From the NCBI RefSeq assembly GCF_030053155.1, contig NZ_CP125640.1, positions 1,612,001-1,676,000 of the forward strand: DNA of 64,000 nucleotides, read 5' to 3'. The first letter of the stretch is position 1; every line of letters starts with the position of its first letter. Origin of the DNA: Rhizobium sp. BT03. Lineage in GTDB: Bacteria > Pseudomonadota > Alphaproteobacteria > Rhizobiales > Rhizobiaceae. Under the pieces are notes generated by a model, which was not told where the DNA came from, ran no database searches, and saw nothing but the letters and a program-made list of their open reading frames with translations. Of this stretch, positions 45,769-56,112 are shown in pieces. A program made the position numbers and the translations under genes.

Positions 45769-46662
45769 TCATTCGACGATCGGCGAACCCGCGGATCCGC
45801 ATTCCTTCACGAACCATTCGGTAAAACGGCGCACCGGCTTTTTCGCCCATGAGCTGGTGATCAGGTAATATCCCTGGGTTTCTGCCGTCGAGATGTCCGA
45901 GAGAACGACGAGGTCGCCGCGATCGATCTCTCGCCGAAACACTTCGACCGGGCATAATGCCACCCCATGCCCGGCGATCACCGCCGTGGCAAGAATGTTG
46001 AAGTCCTGAAATATCGGCCCCCGAACCGGCTCGGGCGCCTTTACGTCGGTCTTTCGGAACCATTCTTTCCAGCCGTCCACGGATTCGTCGTGCAGCAGGT
46101 CGGCCGCAGCGAAGGGAACGCTGTCGACAGCCCAATTCCGCTTGGCCAGATAATGAGGGCTGGCCACCGGCTGGTTGCGGCGGGAGAACAGCAGGCGGCT
46201 CTCCCGTCCTCCCGACAGGTCCTCTCCCATGGTAATGAGAACATCCAGGCTTTCGTCGTCGAAGCGCTCTTCCGCTTTTGCATAGACGATCCTGACGTCG
46301 AGGTCGGGATCGCTCTCCCGGAAGGACGGAAGTGCCGGCACCAGCCAGCGTGACGCGATCGAAGGAATGCATCCGACGGTGATCGAACGCATATTGTGGT
46401 CCCGGCGCATATTGCCCGTTGCGTGGGCGATAGCGGCCAAGGAGCCCGAGATCGCCAGATAATATTCGCTGCCCGCCGGGGTCAGCGCAACGCCGCGCCC
46501 GGATTTCTGCAGCAGCTTGCGTCCCAGCCATGCCTCCAGATGTTTCAGCTGATGACTGATCGCCGCATGGGTCACATGCAGTTCGTCTCCGGCCTTTGAG
46601 AGACTCATGAGCCGGGCAGTCGCTTCGAAGGCTCTCAAGGCGTTCAGCGGCGGCAACTGCAT
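45769..46662 (-). CDS. LysR-family regulator, GcvA-like
   Basis: 297 aa. MQLPPLNALRAFEATARLMS with HTH LSKAGDELHVTHAAISHQLKHLEAWLGRKLL is the GcvA branch, whose members control amino-acid or beta-lactamase genes. Effector domain from about residue 90 (SITVGCIPSIASRWLVP). Divergent from the orphan ectC by 215 nt, so the likely target is ectC; it is on the same strand as the metG leader, which has its own promoter. Confidence 0.88.
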   Translation of the reverse strand: MQLPPLNALRAFEATARLMSLSKAGDELHVTHAAISHQLKHLEAWLGRKLLQKSGRGVALTPAGSEYYLAISGSLAAIAHATGNMRRDHNMRSITVGCIPSIASRWLVPALPSFRESDPDLDVRIVYAKAEERFDDESLDVLITMGEDLSGGRESRLLFSRRNQPVASPHYLAKRNWAVDSVPFAAADLLHDESVDGWKEWFRKTDVKAPEPVRGPIFQDFNILATAVIAGHGVALCPVEVFRREIDRGDLVVLSDISTAETQGYYLITSSWAKKPVRRFTEWFVKECGSAGSPIVE

Positions 46663-46877
46663 ATGTTCGAATTCCTCACATCACCGGCAGAATTTATCAT
46701 CCGGAAAAAATGTCAAATCTATTCAGATCTATCCCAGGGGAGCGCAACGAATTCAAACGCTACATGTAACTTATTCTAACAGATTTCGCAATTTTGATCA
46801 TTTGAAGCAAACGGCGATTTCGATGCCTAATGGATCATGGAGATCGGAAACCTCCATCATTGACGAGGAGAAAGAAC

Positions 46878-47264
46878 ATGTTTGTGAGAAGCCTGAAAGA
46901 CGTGGAGCAGACCGAGCGCTTCGTCGATTGGGGCAATGGCACGAGCCATCGCCTGCTGACGAACGATGACGGGATGGGATTTACGGTCTGTCACACCGTC
47001 GTTCGCGCCAATACGCAAGCCCTGCTGCAGTATCGCAACCACCTGGAGGCCTGCTATTGCATCCAGGGAGAAGGCGAGGTCGAGGATATGGACGGGAACG
47101 TCTTTCCCATCCGCGTCGGCGACATCTACGTCCTCGATCAACATGATCGCCACTATCTCAGGGGCGGCAAGGACAAGGACCTCATTCTCGTCAGCGTCTT
47201 CAATCCGCCATTGAAAGGGACGGAACGTCACGATCTGAACAACAGAAGCGGTTCCGAATACTGA
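46878..47264 (+). CDS. ectC: Orphan ectoine synthase-like cupin (EctC homologue)
   Basis: 128 aa, the length of EctC. Family text: [71 protein letters not shown] and [15 protein letters not shown]. Candidate metal ligands of EctC are conserved: E57, Y84 and H92. EctC closes N-gamma-acetyl-DABA to ectoine, but no ectA or ectB is seen nearby, so it may use imported precursor or have another role. GAGGAG upstream of the ATG. Divergent from a GcvA-like regulator. Confidence 0.85.
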   Translation: MFVRSLKDVEQTERFVDWGNGTSHRLLTNDDGMGFTVCHTVVRANTQALLQYRNHLEACYCIQGEGEVEDMDGNVFPIRVGDIYVLDQHDRHYLRGGKDKDLILVSVFNPPLKGTERHDLNNRSGSEY

Positions 47265-47416
47265 GGCCCGGCGACGCGGCTGGGCGCTGCGATTTCCTGA
47301 GCGGTTTCAAGACCTTCACCATCATTGCCGTATTGGTCTATCCTTGGCGAACGGTTCGGCGATGTGATAGCAAAGGGTGGGAATTGCACGCTTCCGCTGC
47401 GGCGTGCCCACATTGG

Positions 47417-48049
47417 ATGGAAGGGCGTGCTGCCGTGATCCGCACAAAGATCGATGCGCTGTGGTTCAAGCGCTGCTGCGCCTTTCACCTGCAGTTTCTT
47501 CCCGGTCGCGAGACGCTGTCAAAGCTTTGTGTCTTGCAAGACGGCATCGAGCGGGACAGCGCCGCCTCACTCTCACGCGTCCCGGCCACAAGCCTGCACA
47601 TGACGGTCGTCACCCTGATCAACGCGGCGGCCCAATTCAGCATTCCAAACGACGAGGTCTGGAAGCGCAACGGAGGAAGATGGAAGGAGATCGTCGCGAA
47701 ACTGATCGAAGAGACCCCATCGTTTGATCTTCATTTTGATAAGGTGGCGGTTTCGGAAGCCGCTGTCTTCGTCAAAGCGGAAGAACCGGCGGAATTGCGC
47801 CGGCTTCGTTCGGCCATTTCACAGGCCATCGGCTTCGAAGAGTGGCATCCAAGCCCGCCTAATATAGCGCATATGACACTGTTCCGGTTTTTTGCCGAAG
47901 AGCCGGTGCCGACGGTCAGCTTCGACGCCGGTTGTTTGCCCATAGGCGTGCGGGCTGGATCCCTCACCTTGCTGGAAGAGCGCGTTTATCCAAATGTCGA
48001 AACCAATATACTCAGCGCACCGCTCCTCCGCGGCAAAAGCGCGGAATGA
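47417..48049 (+). CDS. 2H phosphoesterase superfamily protein
   Basis: About 210 aa. Two H-x-T motifs mark the 2H phosphoesterase fold: TSLHMTVVTL and NIAHMTLFRF. Such proteins hydrolyse cyclic phosphates or RNA 2',5' bonds, or act on oligonucleotides; this one has no near annotation. Start uncertain: ATG 47417 chosen, GTG 47435 (with GGAAGG upstream) and TTG 47333 also possible. Convergent with the thioesterase by 6 nt. Confidence 0.72.
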   Translation: MEGRAAVIRTKIDALWFKRCCAFHLQFLPGRETLSKLCVLQDGIERDSAASLSRVPATSLHMTVVTLINAAAQFSIPNDEVWKRNGGRWKEIVAKLIEETPSFDLHFDKVAVSEAAVFVKAEEPAELRRLRSAISQAIGFEEWHPSPPNIAHMTLFRFFAEEPVPTVSFDAGCLPIGVRAGSLTLLEERVYPNVETNILSAPLLRGKSAE

Positions 48050-48055
48050 CAGGCT

Positions 48056-48457
48056 TTAATCCAGAAACCCATAGAGCCAGTCCCGCGTCTCCTCCGGCAG
48101 AGACACCGGCTGCTGATCCTCGCGAGCGCGGGCCTGCCAGATGATCTCCACCTCGGCGGCGCGTTCCTCCCCGGTATCGATCGAGACGATGAAGCCGATG
48201 GAGCGCACGCCGATCTTGTCGACGGCGGCGATAAAAAGGGCCGGCTCGTCGTAATGCAGCGGGCGATGGAGAACGCAGGTAATCTTGCTGGCGCTGTAGA
48301 CCGGTTCGTCCTCGACCTCGGGCCGCGACGACCAGAAGCTTGCAATGACGGATTCGGCATAAGAAATATAGGAGGCCAGGAACATCCGGCCGGTCATATC
48401 GACATCGCGAAACGGCACATGTATTTCCGTCACACCCGGGCGTTTAGACTGACTCAT
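48056..48457 (-). CDS. Acyl-CoA thioesterase (hotdog, 4HBT-like)
   Basis: 133 aa hotdog-fold protein. VPFRDVDMTGRMFLASYISY matches the 4-hydroxybenzoyl-CoA thioesterase motif with the catalytic Asp (DVDMTGR), and YVSYAE-like, VDKIGVRSIGFIVSI fits the central helix-strand. Starts MSQSKRPG at ATG 48457; two TTG codons precede it. Role: hydrolysis of acyl-CoA or thioester; substrate unknown. Confidence 0.8.
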   Translation of the reverse strand: MSQSKRPGVTEIHVPFRDVDMTGRMFLASYISYAESVIASFWSSRPEVEDEPVYSASKITCVLHRPLHYDEPALFIAAVDKIGVRSIGFIVSIDTGEERAAEVEIIWQARAREDQQPVSLPEETRDWLYGFLD

Positions 48458-48646
48458 CAACAACTCTGCCTACAAAATTCCCCGTCTATGACAGTAGCAC
48501 GCGGTTTTTCGAAGTAAACGGCTGAGATGACAGGAATTTATAATGCCGCCGGCGGCGAGATGGCGCCGCAGGAGCGCTTGTTGAAATCGTCGGGCGACGC
48601 CCCATCTGCTGTGGAACATGACATAAGCGACCGATAGAGTGTCTCC

Positions 48647-49582
48647 ATGAGCACCCGTCTTTATGAACATCCGATCTTCCTGGAACATGTGACGCCCGCC
48701 GGCCATCCGGAGCGATCGGACAGGATCCGCGCCATCAATGTCGCGCTCGAACATCCGAACTTCGAGCGGCTGGAGCGTCGGCAGGCGCCCGAAGCGAGCG
48801 AGGATGCGGTGCTGCTGGCGCATCCGGAGGAACATCTGAAAGCCGTCATGCGTGAGATCCCCGACGAGGAGGATCGGATCAACCAGCTCGAAGCCGATAC
48901 CTATGCCAGCCCCAAAAGCCTGCAGGCGGCGCTGACCGGCATCGGCGGAGCGATGGCGGCGGTGGACGACGTCTTTTCCGGCGCCGCCGACAATGTCTTC
49001 GTCGCCGCCCGTCCGCCGGGCCACCATGCCGAGAAGATGACGGCGATGGGCTTCTGCTTCTTCAACAATGCAGCGATCGCCGCCCGTCATGCGCAGAAGC
49101 GGCATGGCGCCGAGCGCGTCGCCATCATCGACTGGGACGTGCACCACGGCAACGGCACCCAGGATATCTTCTGGGACGACCCCTCGGTGCTGTTCTGCTC
49201 GACGCATCAGATGCCGCTTTATCCCGGCAGCGGCGCCAAGGACGAGAAGGGCAAACACAACACCATCGTCAATGCGCCGCTTTCGCCGAATGTCGGCAGC
49301 GACCATTTCCGCGAGGCGTTCAAATCGCGCGTGCTGCCGGCCGTCGCCGATTTCAGGCCGGATCTTATCATCATCTCCGCCGGCTTCGACGCGCATCACC
49401 GCGATCCTCTGGCGCAAATAAACCTGACGGGCGAGGATTTCGACTGGGCAACCGGCCGCGTGCTCGAACTGGCCGACCGGCACGCGAAGAACCGGGTCGT
49501 CAGCCTGCTCGAAGGCGGTTATGATCTCGAGGGGCTCGCCGAATCGGCGGGCATGCATATTCTGCGAATGATGAAGGGTTGA
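48647..49582 (+). CDS. Histone deacetylase-like family protein
   Basis: 311 aa zinc amidohydrolase, acetoin-utilisation/HDAC class. [35 protein letters not shown] and [13 protein letters not shown] contain the catalytic His pair and the Asp-His-Asp zinc ligands. In bacteria these act on acetylpolyamines or lysines. Sits immediately before xseB (2 nt), in the conserved rhizobial block HDAC-xseB-dxs-tlyA. Confidence 0.93.
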   Translation: MSTRLYEHPIFLEHVTPAGHPERSDRIRAINVALEHPNFERLERRQAPEASEDAVLLAHPEEHLKAVMREIPDEEDRINQLEADTYASPKSLQAALTGIGGAMAAVDDVFSGAADNVFVAARPPGHHAEKMTAMGFCFFNNAAIAARHAQKRHGAERVAIIDWDVHHGNGTQDIFWDDPSVLFCSTHQMPLYPGSGAKDEKGKHNTIVNAPLSPNVGSDHFREAFKSRVLPAVADFRPDLIIISAGFDAHHRDPLAQINLTGEDFDWATGRVLELADRHAKNRVVSLLEGGYDLEGLAESAGMHILRMMKG

Positions 49583-49584
49583 GA

Positions 49585-49836
49585 ATGACTGACAGCGCCA
49601 AGCCGGAGGTATCCGGCCTTTCCTTCGAAAAGGCGGTCGCCGAACTCGAAAGCATCGTCGCCCGGCTGGAACGCGGCGACGTGGCGCTGGATGAATCTAT
49701 CGAGATCTATGAGCGCGGCGAAGCGCTGAAGAAACATTGCGAGACGCTGCTTTCGGCCGCCGAAAACCGCATCGAGAAGATCAGGCTCGACCGCGCCGGC
49801 AAGCCGCAGGGCGTCGAACCGCTCGATGGGGCCTGA
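49585..49836 (+). CDS. xseB: Exodeoxyribonuclease VII small subunit
   Basis: 83 aa starting [11 protein letters not shown] (ATG 49585; a TTG two codons before is less likely). [20 protein letters not shown] and [20 protein letters not shown] are the conserved coiled helices that bind XseA. Two nt after the HDAC-like gene. The large subunit is elsewhere. Confidence 0.94.
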   Translation: MTDSAKPEVSGLSFEKAVAELESIVARLERGDVALDESIEIYERGEALKKHCETLLSAAENRIEKIRLDRAGKPQGVEPLDGA

Positions 49837-49922
49837 GGGTCAGAGCAAAGCTTCCTTTTGGCGCTTGGCGATCGGCTCGCGGCCGATCTATGATCCCCTT
49901 TCGATATTAAGGGGACAGAAAC

Positions 49923-50690
49923 ATGACGGACAGATTGAAGGGCAAGGTCGCCATCATCTCAGGCGGCGCGACCGGCATGGGCGGTGCCGCCTCGAAGCTG
50001 TTTGCGGCGGAAGGCGCGCGTGTCGCGATCATCGACCGCAATGGAGAGGCGGCAGCCGAGACCGTCAAGCAGATCCGTGATGCCGGCGGCGAGGCCGACT
50101 GCTGGACGGCCGACGTCTCCGATGAAGCTGCGGTCAATTCAGCCGTCGCGGGCGTCGAGGAACGCTACGGCGCCGTCACCGTACTTTTCAACCATGCCGG
50201 CACGATCGTCATCAAACCCTTCCTGGAAACGACGCTTCAGGAATGGGACTGGCTGCACGCCGTCAATGTGCGTTCGATGTTCCTGATGACCAAGGCGGTG
50301 CTGCCGAAGATGATTGCGGCGGGCGGCGGGTCGATCGTCTGCACCTCGTCGATCTCGGCCGTCGCCGCCACGCCGATGGAAGTGCTTTACGACACGACCA
50401 AGGGCGCCGTGCATATGTTTGCCCGCGCCATCGCGGTGGAATTTCGCGACCGCAACATCCGCTGCAACGCCGTCTGCCCAGGCTTCATCCGCACGCCGCA
50501 CGGATTGCGCGAAGTCGCCGACCTGCAGGCGCTCGGCGTCGACGTTTCTGATGCCGCTATCGCCGCGCAACAGGGTCGGATCGGCGAGCCCGAAGACGTG
50601 GCGCGCGCCGCGCTTTATCTCGCCAGCGACGAGTCGAATTTCGTCAACGGCGCCCATCTGTTCGTCGACAACGGCTTTACGGCAATCTGA
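49923..50690 (+). CDS. SDR-family oxidoreductase
   Basis: 255 aa. Rossmann start GKVAIISGGATGMGGAASKL, NHAGT then catalytic SISAVAATPMEVLYDTTKGA (S..Y-x3-K), and PGFIRTPHGLRE. NAD(P)-dependent alcohol dehydrogenase or ketoreductase of unknown substrate. GGGGACAG upstream. Between xseB and pirin; not obviously part of their operons. Confidence 0.87.
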   Translation: MTDRLKGKVAIISGGATGMGGAASKLFAAEGARVAIIDRNGEAAAETVKQIRDAGGEADCWTADVSDEAAVNSAVAGVEERYGAVTVLFNHAGTIVIKPFLETTLQEWDWLHAVNVRSMFLMTKAVLPKMIAAGGGSIVCTSSISAVAATPMEVLYDTTKGAVHMFARAIAVEFRDRNIRCNAVCPGFIRTPHGLREVADLQALGVDVSDAAIAAQQGRIGEPEDVARAALYLASDESNFVNGAHLFVDNGFTAI

Positions 50691-50806
50691 GACGGGCCGG
50701 CTCAGCGCGTGATTGGACGCGCGGCGCTCCAAGCGCTATCTGTGGGCAGTGCAAAGCTGCATCATTCAAACTGCTGCTGCGGCGCCTCAGATCGGAGAGT
50801 TCCATC

Positions 50807-51730
50807 ATGTCCTTCTTTCCCGGTAAAGATCCCCTGCCCGGCGATGCCTTCGCCTGTGATGCGATCGAGAATCTGATCATTCCGCGCACCAGCGATATCG
50901 GCGGCTTCCAGGTGCGCCGCGCCCTGCCGACGCGGCAGCGGCGCCTCGTCGGGCCGTTCATCTTCTTCGACCGCATGGGGCCGGCGATCCTGAAGCCCAA
51001 CGAGGCGCTCGATGTGAAGCCGCATCCGCATATCGGGCTGTCGACGGTCACCTATCTCTTCGACGGCGAGATCCGTCATCGCGACAGCCTCGGCACCGAA
51101 AAGGTCATCCGTCCCGGCGATATCAACCTGATGACGGCAGGCCGCGGCATCGTGCATTCGGAACGCACGCCCGACAATCTGCGCGGCCATCCGCTGCTGA
51201 TGTCGGGGCTGCAGACCTGGCTGGCGCTGCCCGACGACAAGGAGGAGATCGATCCTTCCTTCGCCCATACGGAAAAGACCGACATGCCGCTGATCGAGAC
51301 GCCAGGCGTGCGCGGACGCGTCGTCATCGGCTCGTTCGAAGGCATGACATCGCCGGTCGGGGTTTTCTCCGACACGCTCTATGTCGATCTCAGCCTGCAG
51401 ACGGGCGCAAAGTTTCCCTTCGGCGCCGCGCATGAAGAGCGCGCCGCCTACGTGCTGTCAGGCGAGGTCGTCATCTCGGGCGACCGCTTCGCCGCCGACC
51501 AGCTGCTGGTTTTCCGGCCCGGCGATCCGATCACGCTGGAAGCCGGTACCGACGGCTGTCACCTGATGCTGTTCGGCGGCGCGGCGCTGAATTCGAAACG
51601 CTATATCTGGTGGAATTTCGTCTCCTCCTCGAAGGAGCGGATCGAAAAGGCCAAGGAGGAATGGCGCACCGGCCGTTTCGATATCGTTCCCGGCGATGAA
51701 GAGGAATTCGTGCCTTTGCCGGAAGGCTGA
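50807..51730 (+). CDS. Pirin family protein
   Basis: 307 aa bicupin. Pirin signature: VRRALPTRQRRLVGPFIFFD followed by PHPHIGLSTVTYLFDGEIRH (the HPHIGL metal-binding motif) and LMTAGRGIVHSERT. The N-terminal cupin has the His/His/Glu ligands; the C-terminal cupin is divergent. Some pirins are quercetin dioxygenases or redox co-regulators; no specific role here. Confidence 0.92.
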   Translation: MSFFPGKDPLPGDAFACDAIENLIIPRTSDIGGFQVRRALPTRQRRLVGPFIFFDRMGPAILKPNEALDVKPHPHIGLSTVTYLFDGEIRHRDSLGTEKVIRPGDINLMTAGRGIVHSERTPDNLRGHPLLMSGLQTWLALPDDKEEIDPSFAHTEKTDMPLIETPGVRGRVVIGSFEGMTSPVGVFSDTLYVDLSLQTGAKFPFGAAHEERAAYVLSGEVVISGDRFAADQLLVFRPGDPITLEAGTDGCHLMLFGGAALNSKRYIWWNFVSSSKERIEKAKEEWRTGRFDIVPGDEEEFVPLPEG

Positions 51731-51789
51731 CGGCACTCGGGCCCATCGCAAGGAGACTCCGGGGCTTGTAGCGCCGGCGACTGCCCGAA

Positions 51790-53766
51790 TCAGCCCGCCG
51801 CGAAATACCGCGTCAGCGCGCCCTTGGTGCGGTTCACGTAGCCATCCTGCCAGTTGTCGTCGACGTTGAGAAAGCCCGACCAGCCCTTCTTGCCCTGGCG
51901 CTTCAATTCCGCCTCGACGGCGCGGAAGCGATAGTGGTCATAGACGTCGAGAATGTGGACGGAATAGGCCTCGGCGAGCGCCCGGTCGCCTTTGACGATC
52001 AGCATGTTCTCGTCATTGGCGTAGGAGGCCTTGAAGCCGAGATTGTGGCTGCCGAGGACGACGACGCATTCGTCCGACAAGGGATCGATCACCAGCACCT
52101 TGTCGTGAATGATGGCGCCGACCTTCTTGGCCGTCAGTTCTTCGGCGCCGAAATCCACCAAGAGCTGCCGGTCGTCGATACGCGAGGCCCGGACGATCGA
52201 GACATTGGCCTCGTCGAACGTATGCGGCGAGACGGCGTCGGTATCGTCGTCCTCATCGTCGGGATCGTTCTCCTTGCCGGGGACGTAATTGGGCATGGCC
52301 TGCGGGCTGGAAACGGCGCCGGTGATGATCAGCTTCTGATCCTTGAGGCCGATATCGATCGCCTCGCCGACAATGCAATCCCTGCCCGACTGGCCGGGAT
52401 AGAAGGCAAGAAACAGCACCGCGTGCTCGGCCCGGCGCATCAGGCGGTAAACCTCACGAAGATCGGGCGGAATTGCCTTGCCCTTTCTGCGGCCCTGCAT
52501 GTTCGGCGAGAACCAGGTTTCAACCGAAGTCCCGCTGCCTGTGGGCACAATGGAAGGTGTCTCGTTCGAGCGCCGGAATTCCTTGCTCTGCTGGTTGTCG
52601 GGCATGCCGTCATCGAATTCGACGGGCGCTTCCAGCGTCGCATTGTCTTTCAGCATCCGCTCCCAATAGCCGACATAGGCCGCGGCGACCGCATCGTTGC
52701 GGACGATCAAGGCGTTGTTGGACTGGCCGGCAAGCCCGGTCGCAGTCCAGTTGGTGCTGCCGGTGAAGACGCTGCGCGGAGCGCCATTCGGAGGCATGTG
52801 CACGACGAATTTGTTGTGGCCGATCTGGCTCGAATTGTTGAACATCCGGTGGTGGATCTCGACGCCGGCCTCGATCAGCGCCTTGCGTGCGTGGGCATTG
52901 CGCACATCCCAATCGTCTCCGACCTTTCCCGTATTGGCGAGGATGATGCGCAGCTTGTGCTTGTTGGCAAGCAGCAGGTCGAGCAGTTCCAGGTCCTCCA
53001 GCTCATAGAGGGCGACAAGGAAGCGGCCTGGCGCATTCATGAAGTCCCTCAGCATCGGAATGACATCGCCGGCCAGATATTTGCGGATGCCGTTTTCAGG
53101 ATTGGAAATCATGTCGATCAGCTCGTTCGGCCGTTTCACGCCGTCCTCCAGCAGGACGTTGCGCAGCCACTGCGCGGCGAGAATGCCATTGGTGAAGGTC
53201 GACTCGAACTGGCCGCGCTTGCGCGTTACATGAACCGGGTTGGTTGAGAAGGCCGGCCCGAGATAACCGAGCGGCCGCGGCGGTCCCTCATAGGCCTTGA
53301 CCGCAATCTTCTCATAAGTGCCGTTCTTCTTGATCGGCTTGCCTTTGTCGTCCCGTTTGTTGATCTCGACGAGCGCAGGCGTCGGATCGGGGGCGGCCTG
53401 CATGCCCGGCTTCAGGTCGCCGAGCGGGCGGATCTCGTAACGCACGCGGACCTCGTCCGGCCGCCGTTTCATTTCGTTGCGCCGCTTGCGCAGCGTCAGG
53501 TCGCGCCAGGACAGCTTCTGCACCGGCCAGAGCGACGTCGTCTGCGGCAGCCAGTGCGGATTGCGCTGGCCCTTGAAGGCGACCCAGGCGGCGCAGGTCA
53601 CCCGATCCTCGCTGCCGTCGGCTTTTTTCGCCACGTTTCCCTGCTCGTCGAGATAGACGCGGACGACTTCGAAGCCAAGGCATCCGTCGATCTTGGCGTC
53701 GATGTCCCAGGCCACGAAAGCGACCTCGTTGTTCACATAGGCATGCGCTGCAACAATCGTTCCCAT
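51790..53766 (-). CDS. Large phospholipase D-like (HKD) domain protein
   Basis: 658 aa from MGTIVAAHAYVNNEVAFVAW. Two HKD half-sites: HNKFVVHMPPNG (H317, K319) followed by GSTNWTATGLAG, and IHDKVLVIDPL (H554, K556, D561) followed by GSHNLGFKAS. Together they form a PLD-type active site. The first about 200 residues (charged, with KRRPDEVRVRYEIRPLGDL) match no domain that I know. No signal peptide. May be a phosphodiesterase, a nuclease or an effector; see findings. Confidence 0.82.
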   Translation of the reverse strand: MGTIVAAHAYVNNEVAFVAWDIDAKIDGCLGFEVVRVYLDEQGNVAKKADGSEDRVTCAAWVAFKGQRNPHWLPQTTSLWPVQKLSWRDLTLRKRRNEMKRRPDEVRVRYEIRPLGDLKPGMQAAPDPTPALVEINKRDDKGKPIKKNGTYEKIAVKAYEGPPRPLGYLGPAFSTNPVHVTRKRGQFESTFTNGILAAQWLRNVLLEDGVKRPNELIDMISNPENGIRKYLAGDVIPMLRDFMNAPGRFLVALYELEDLELLDLLLANKHKLRIILANTGKVGDDWDVRNAHARKALIEAGVEIHHRMFNNSSQIGHNKFVVHMPPNGAPRSVFTGSTNWTATGLAGQSNNALIVRNDAVAAAYVGYWERMLKDNATLEAPVEFDDGMPDNQQSKEFRRSNETPSIVPTGSGTSVETWFSPNMQGRRKGKAIPPDLREVYRLMRRAEHAVLFLAFYPGQSGRDCIVGEAIDIGLKDQKLIITGAVSSPQAMPNYVPGKENDPDDEDDDTDAVSPHTFDEANVSIVRASRIDDRQLLVDFGAEELTAKKVGAIIHDKVLVIDPLSDECVVVLGSHNLGFKASYANDENMLIVKGDRALAEAYSVHILDVYDHYRFRAVEAELKRQGKKGWSGFLNVDDNWQDGYVNRTKGALTRYFAAG

Positions 53767-54054
53767 GGCCCGTCTCCCCAGTGAGCGCGGCAAGATTGCT
53801 ACCATTCCGTGTCATATTCAAGCCGCTCGCCGGCGCTTCGCGCATTCGCTCGGCGGGGCGGAAAATCAGGCCGGGAGCAGGTCAGGATCAGGCGAATGCA
53901 ACTCACAGAAATAGAATGTGATATCTCCCGAAACCGCTCACACATTTTTCCGCCATGCTCTAAGGTGAAAACCTTCGGTTCCTGAAATCACTTGTTTTGC
54001 CTCGTTCTAATCGAATAAAGCGGTACAAGGAAAAGTAAGAAAGAGCGCCCGCCC

Positions 54055-55971
54055 GTGACACAACTGCCGAAGACCCCCCTGCTCGACCAGGTCATTTACC
54101 CCGCCGACCTGCGCAAGCTCGAGGATCGCGAGCTGCCGCAGCTTGCCCGCGAAGTCCGGGACGAAATGATCGATGCGGTATCGCGCACCGGCGGCCATCT
54201 CGGCGCCGGCCTCGGCGTGGTCGAGCTGACGATCGCCATCCACAGCGTCTTCGACACGCCCAATGATCGGCTGATCTTCGACGTCGGCCATCAATGTTAT
54301 CCGCACAAGATCCTGACCGGCCGGCGCGACCGCATCCGCACGCTGCGCCAGGAAGACGGGCTGTCCGGTTTCACCCGCCGGGCCGAGAGCGAATATGATC
54401 CTTTCGGGGCGGCGCATTCCTCGACCTCGATCTCGGCCGGCCTCGGCATGGCGATCGCCGCCGATCTCGACAAGAACGACCGGCGCGTCATCGCCGTCAT
54501 CGGCGACGGCGCGATGTCGGCCGGCATGGCCTATGAGGCGTTGAACAATGCCGGCGCGCTCGATGCCCGCCTCATCGTCATCCTCAACGACAACGACATG
54601 TCGATCGCGCCGCCGACAGGCGCAATGAGCGCCTATCTCGCCCGCCTCGCCTCGGGGCGCACCTATATGGGCTTCCGCGATTTCGGCAAGAAGCTGACGG
54701 CCTATCTCGGCAAGAACATCGATCGCGCCATCACCCGTGCCGTCGAGCATGCGCGCGGCTACGTCACCGGCGGCACCATGTTCGAGGAGATGGGCTTCTA
54801 TCATATCGGCCCGATCGACGGGCATTCCTTCGATCACCTGCTGCCGGTGCTGCGCAATGTGCGCGACAATGGCCGCGGGCCGGTGCTGATCCATGTCGTC
54901 ACCCAGAAGGGGAAGGGCTATCCGCCGGCCGAAGCCGCGGCCGACAAATATCACGGCGTCAACAAGTTCGACGTCATCACCGGCGCCCAGGCCAGGGTCA
55001 AGCCGAATGCGCCGAGCTATACCAGCGTCTTTGCCGAAGCCCTGGTTAAGGAAGCCGCCCTCGACGACAAGATCGTCGGCATCACCGCCGCCATGCCGAA
55101 TGGTACCGGCCTCGACAAGCTCGCCGACGCCTTTCCGTCGCGCTGTTTCGATGTCGGCATTGCCGAGCAGCATGCCGTGACCTTCGCCGCCGGCCTGGCG
55201 GCCGAGGGCTACAAGCCGTTCGCGGCGCTCTACTCCACCTTCCTGCAGCGCGCCTATGACCAGGTCGTGCACGATGTGGCGATCCAGGGACTGCCGGTGC
55301 GCTTCCCGATCGACCGCGCCGGCTTCGTCGGCGCCGACGGGCCGACCCATGCCGGTTCCTTCGACACCGCCTTCCTGACCACCCTGCCCGGCTTCGTGGT
55401 GATGGCGGCGGCCGACGAGGCCGAACTCAAGCATATGGTGCGCACGGCCGTCGCCTATGACGCCGGGCCGATCTCCTTCCGTTATCCGCGCGGCGAAGGT
55501 GTCGGCGTCGACATGCCGGCGCGCGGCGAAATCCTGCAGATCGGCAAGGGCCGTATCGTCAAGGAAGGCACCAAGGTAGCGCTGCTCTCCTTCGGCAGCC
55601 GGCTTGCCGATTGCCTGCTTGCCGCCGAAGATCTCGATGCCGCCGGGCTTTCGACGACGGTCGCCGATGCGCGCTTCGCCAAGCCGCTCGACCACGACCT
55701 GATCCGCCAGCTCGCCCGCCACCACGAGATGGTGATCACCGTCGAAGAAGGCTCCGTCGGCGGCTTCGGCAGCCAGGTGATGCAGTATCTCTCAAGCGAG
55801 GGCCTGCTCGACAACGGGCTGAAGATCCGCTCGCTCGTGATGCCCGACATCTGGATGGAACAGGCCAAACCCGAAGCGATGATCGCCCATGCCGGGCTGG
55901 ACCGCGCCGGGATTGTTTCGACGGTGTTCAGGGCGCTCGGGCGCGGGGTTGCGGTTGGGGTTGCTGGATAA
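54055..55971 (+). CDS. dxs: 1-deoxy-D-xylulose-5-phosphate synthase
   Basis: First enzyme of the MEP pathway: condenses pyruvate and glyceraldehyde-3-phosphate using TPP. 638 aa from a GTG start. TPP site [20 protein letters not shown] with [10 protein letters not shown], catalytic Glu in [20 protein letters not shown], and [15 protein letters not shown]. The C-terminal transketolase domain is intact. Separated from PLD by 288 nt with no recognisable riboswitch. Confidence 0.97.
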   Translation: MTQLPKTPLLDQVIYPADLRKLEDRELPQLAREVRDEMIDAVSRTGGHLGAGLGVVELTIAIHSVFDTPNDRLIFDVGHQCYPHKILTGRRDRIRTLRQEDGLSGFTRRAESEYDPFGAAHSSTSISAGLGMAIAADLDKNDRRVIAVIGDGAMSAGMAYEALNNAGALDARLIVILNDNDMSIAPPTGAMSAYLARLASGRTYMGFRDFGKKLTAYLGKNIDRAITRAVEHARGYVTGGTMFEEMGFYHIGPIDGHSFDHLLPVLRNVRDNGRGPVLIHVVTQKGKGYPPAEAAADKYHGVNKFDVITGAQARVKPNAPSYTSVFAEALVKEAALDDKIVGITAAMPNGTGLDKLADAFPSRCFDVGIAEQHAVTFAAGLAAEGYKPFAALYSTFLQRAYDQVVHDVAIQGLPVRFPIDRAGFVGADGPTHAGSFDTAFLTTLPGFVVMAAADEAELKHMVRTAVAYDAGPISFRYPRGEGVGVDMPARGEILQIGKGRIVKEGTKVALLSFGSRLADCLLAAEDLDAAGLSTTVADARFAKPLDHDLIRQLARHHEMVITVEEGSVGGFGSQVMQYLSSEGLLDNGLKIRSLVMPDIWMEQAKPEAMIAHAGLDRAGIVSTVFRALGRGVAVGVAG

Positions 55972-55994
55972 TGATTAGTGAGGGTGTGCCGTGA

Positions 55995-56083
55995 GGCCCC
56001 CTCATCCGCCCTACGGGCACCGACCGGGGTTGAGCCACTGGTCTCAATCCCGGTCGGTGCCCGTAGGGTCGGATGAGGGGGCC
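55995..56083. repeat. RIME-like near-perfect palindrome
   Basis: GGCCCCCTCATCCGCCCTAC then GGGCACCGACCGGGGTTGAG, loop around 56038, then CTCAATCCCGGTCGGTGCCC then GTAGGGTCGGATGAGGGGGC. About 40 nt on each side match with few mismatches. It belongs to the same family as the copies near 3.4 and 10 kb and lies between dxs and the chemoreceptor gene; the upstream GTGTGCCGTGAG also recurs. Confidence 0.85.
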
Positions 56084-56112
56084 GCGGGCCGCACCATGGC
56101 TATCTCATCATC

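Noticed and set aside
53806..54054. Possible riboswitch (TPP) ahead of dxs
   Set aside because: No thi-box core or matching helices could be found in the 288 nt upstream.
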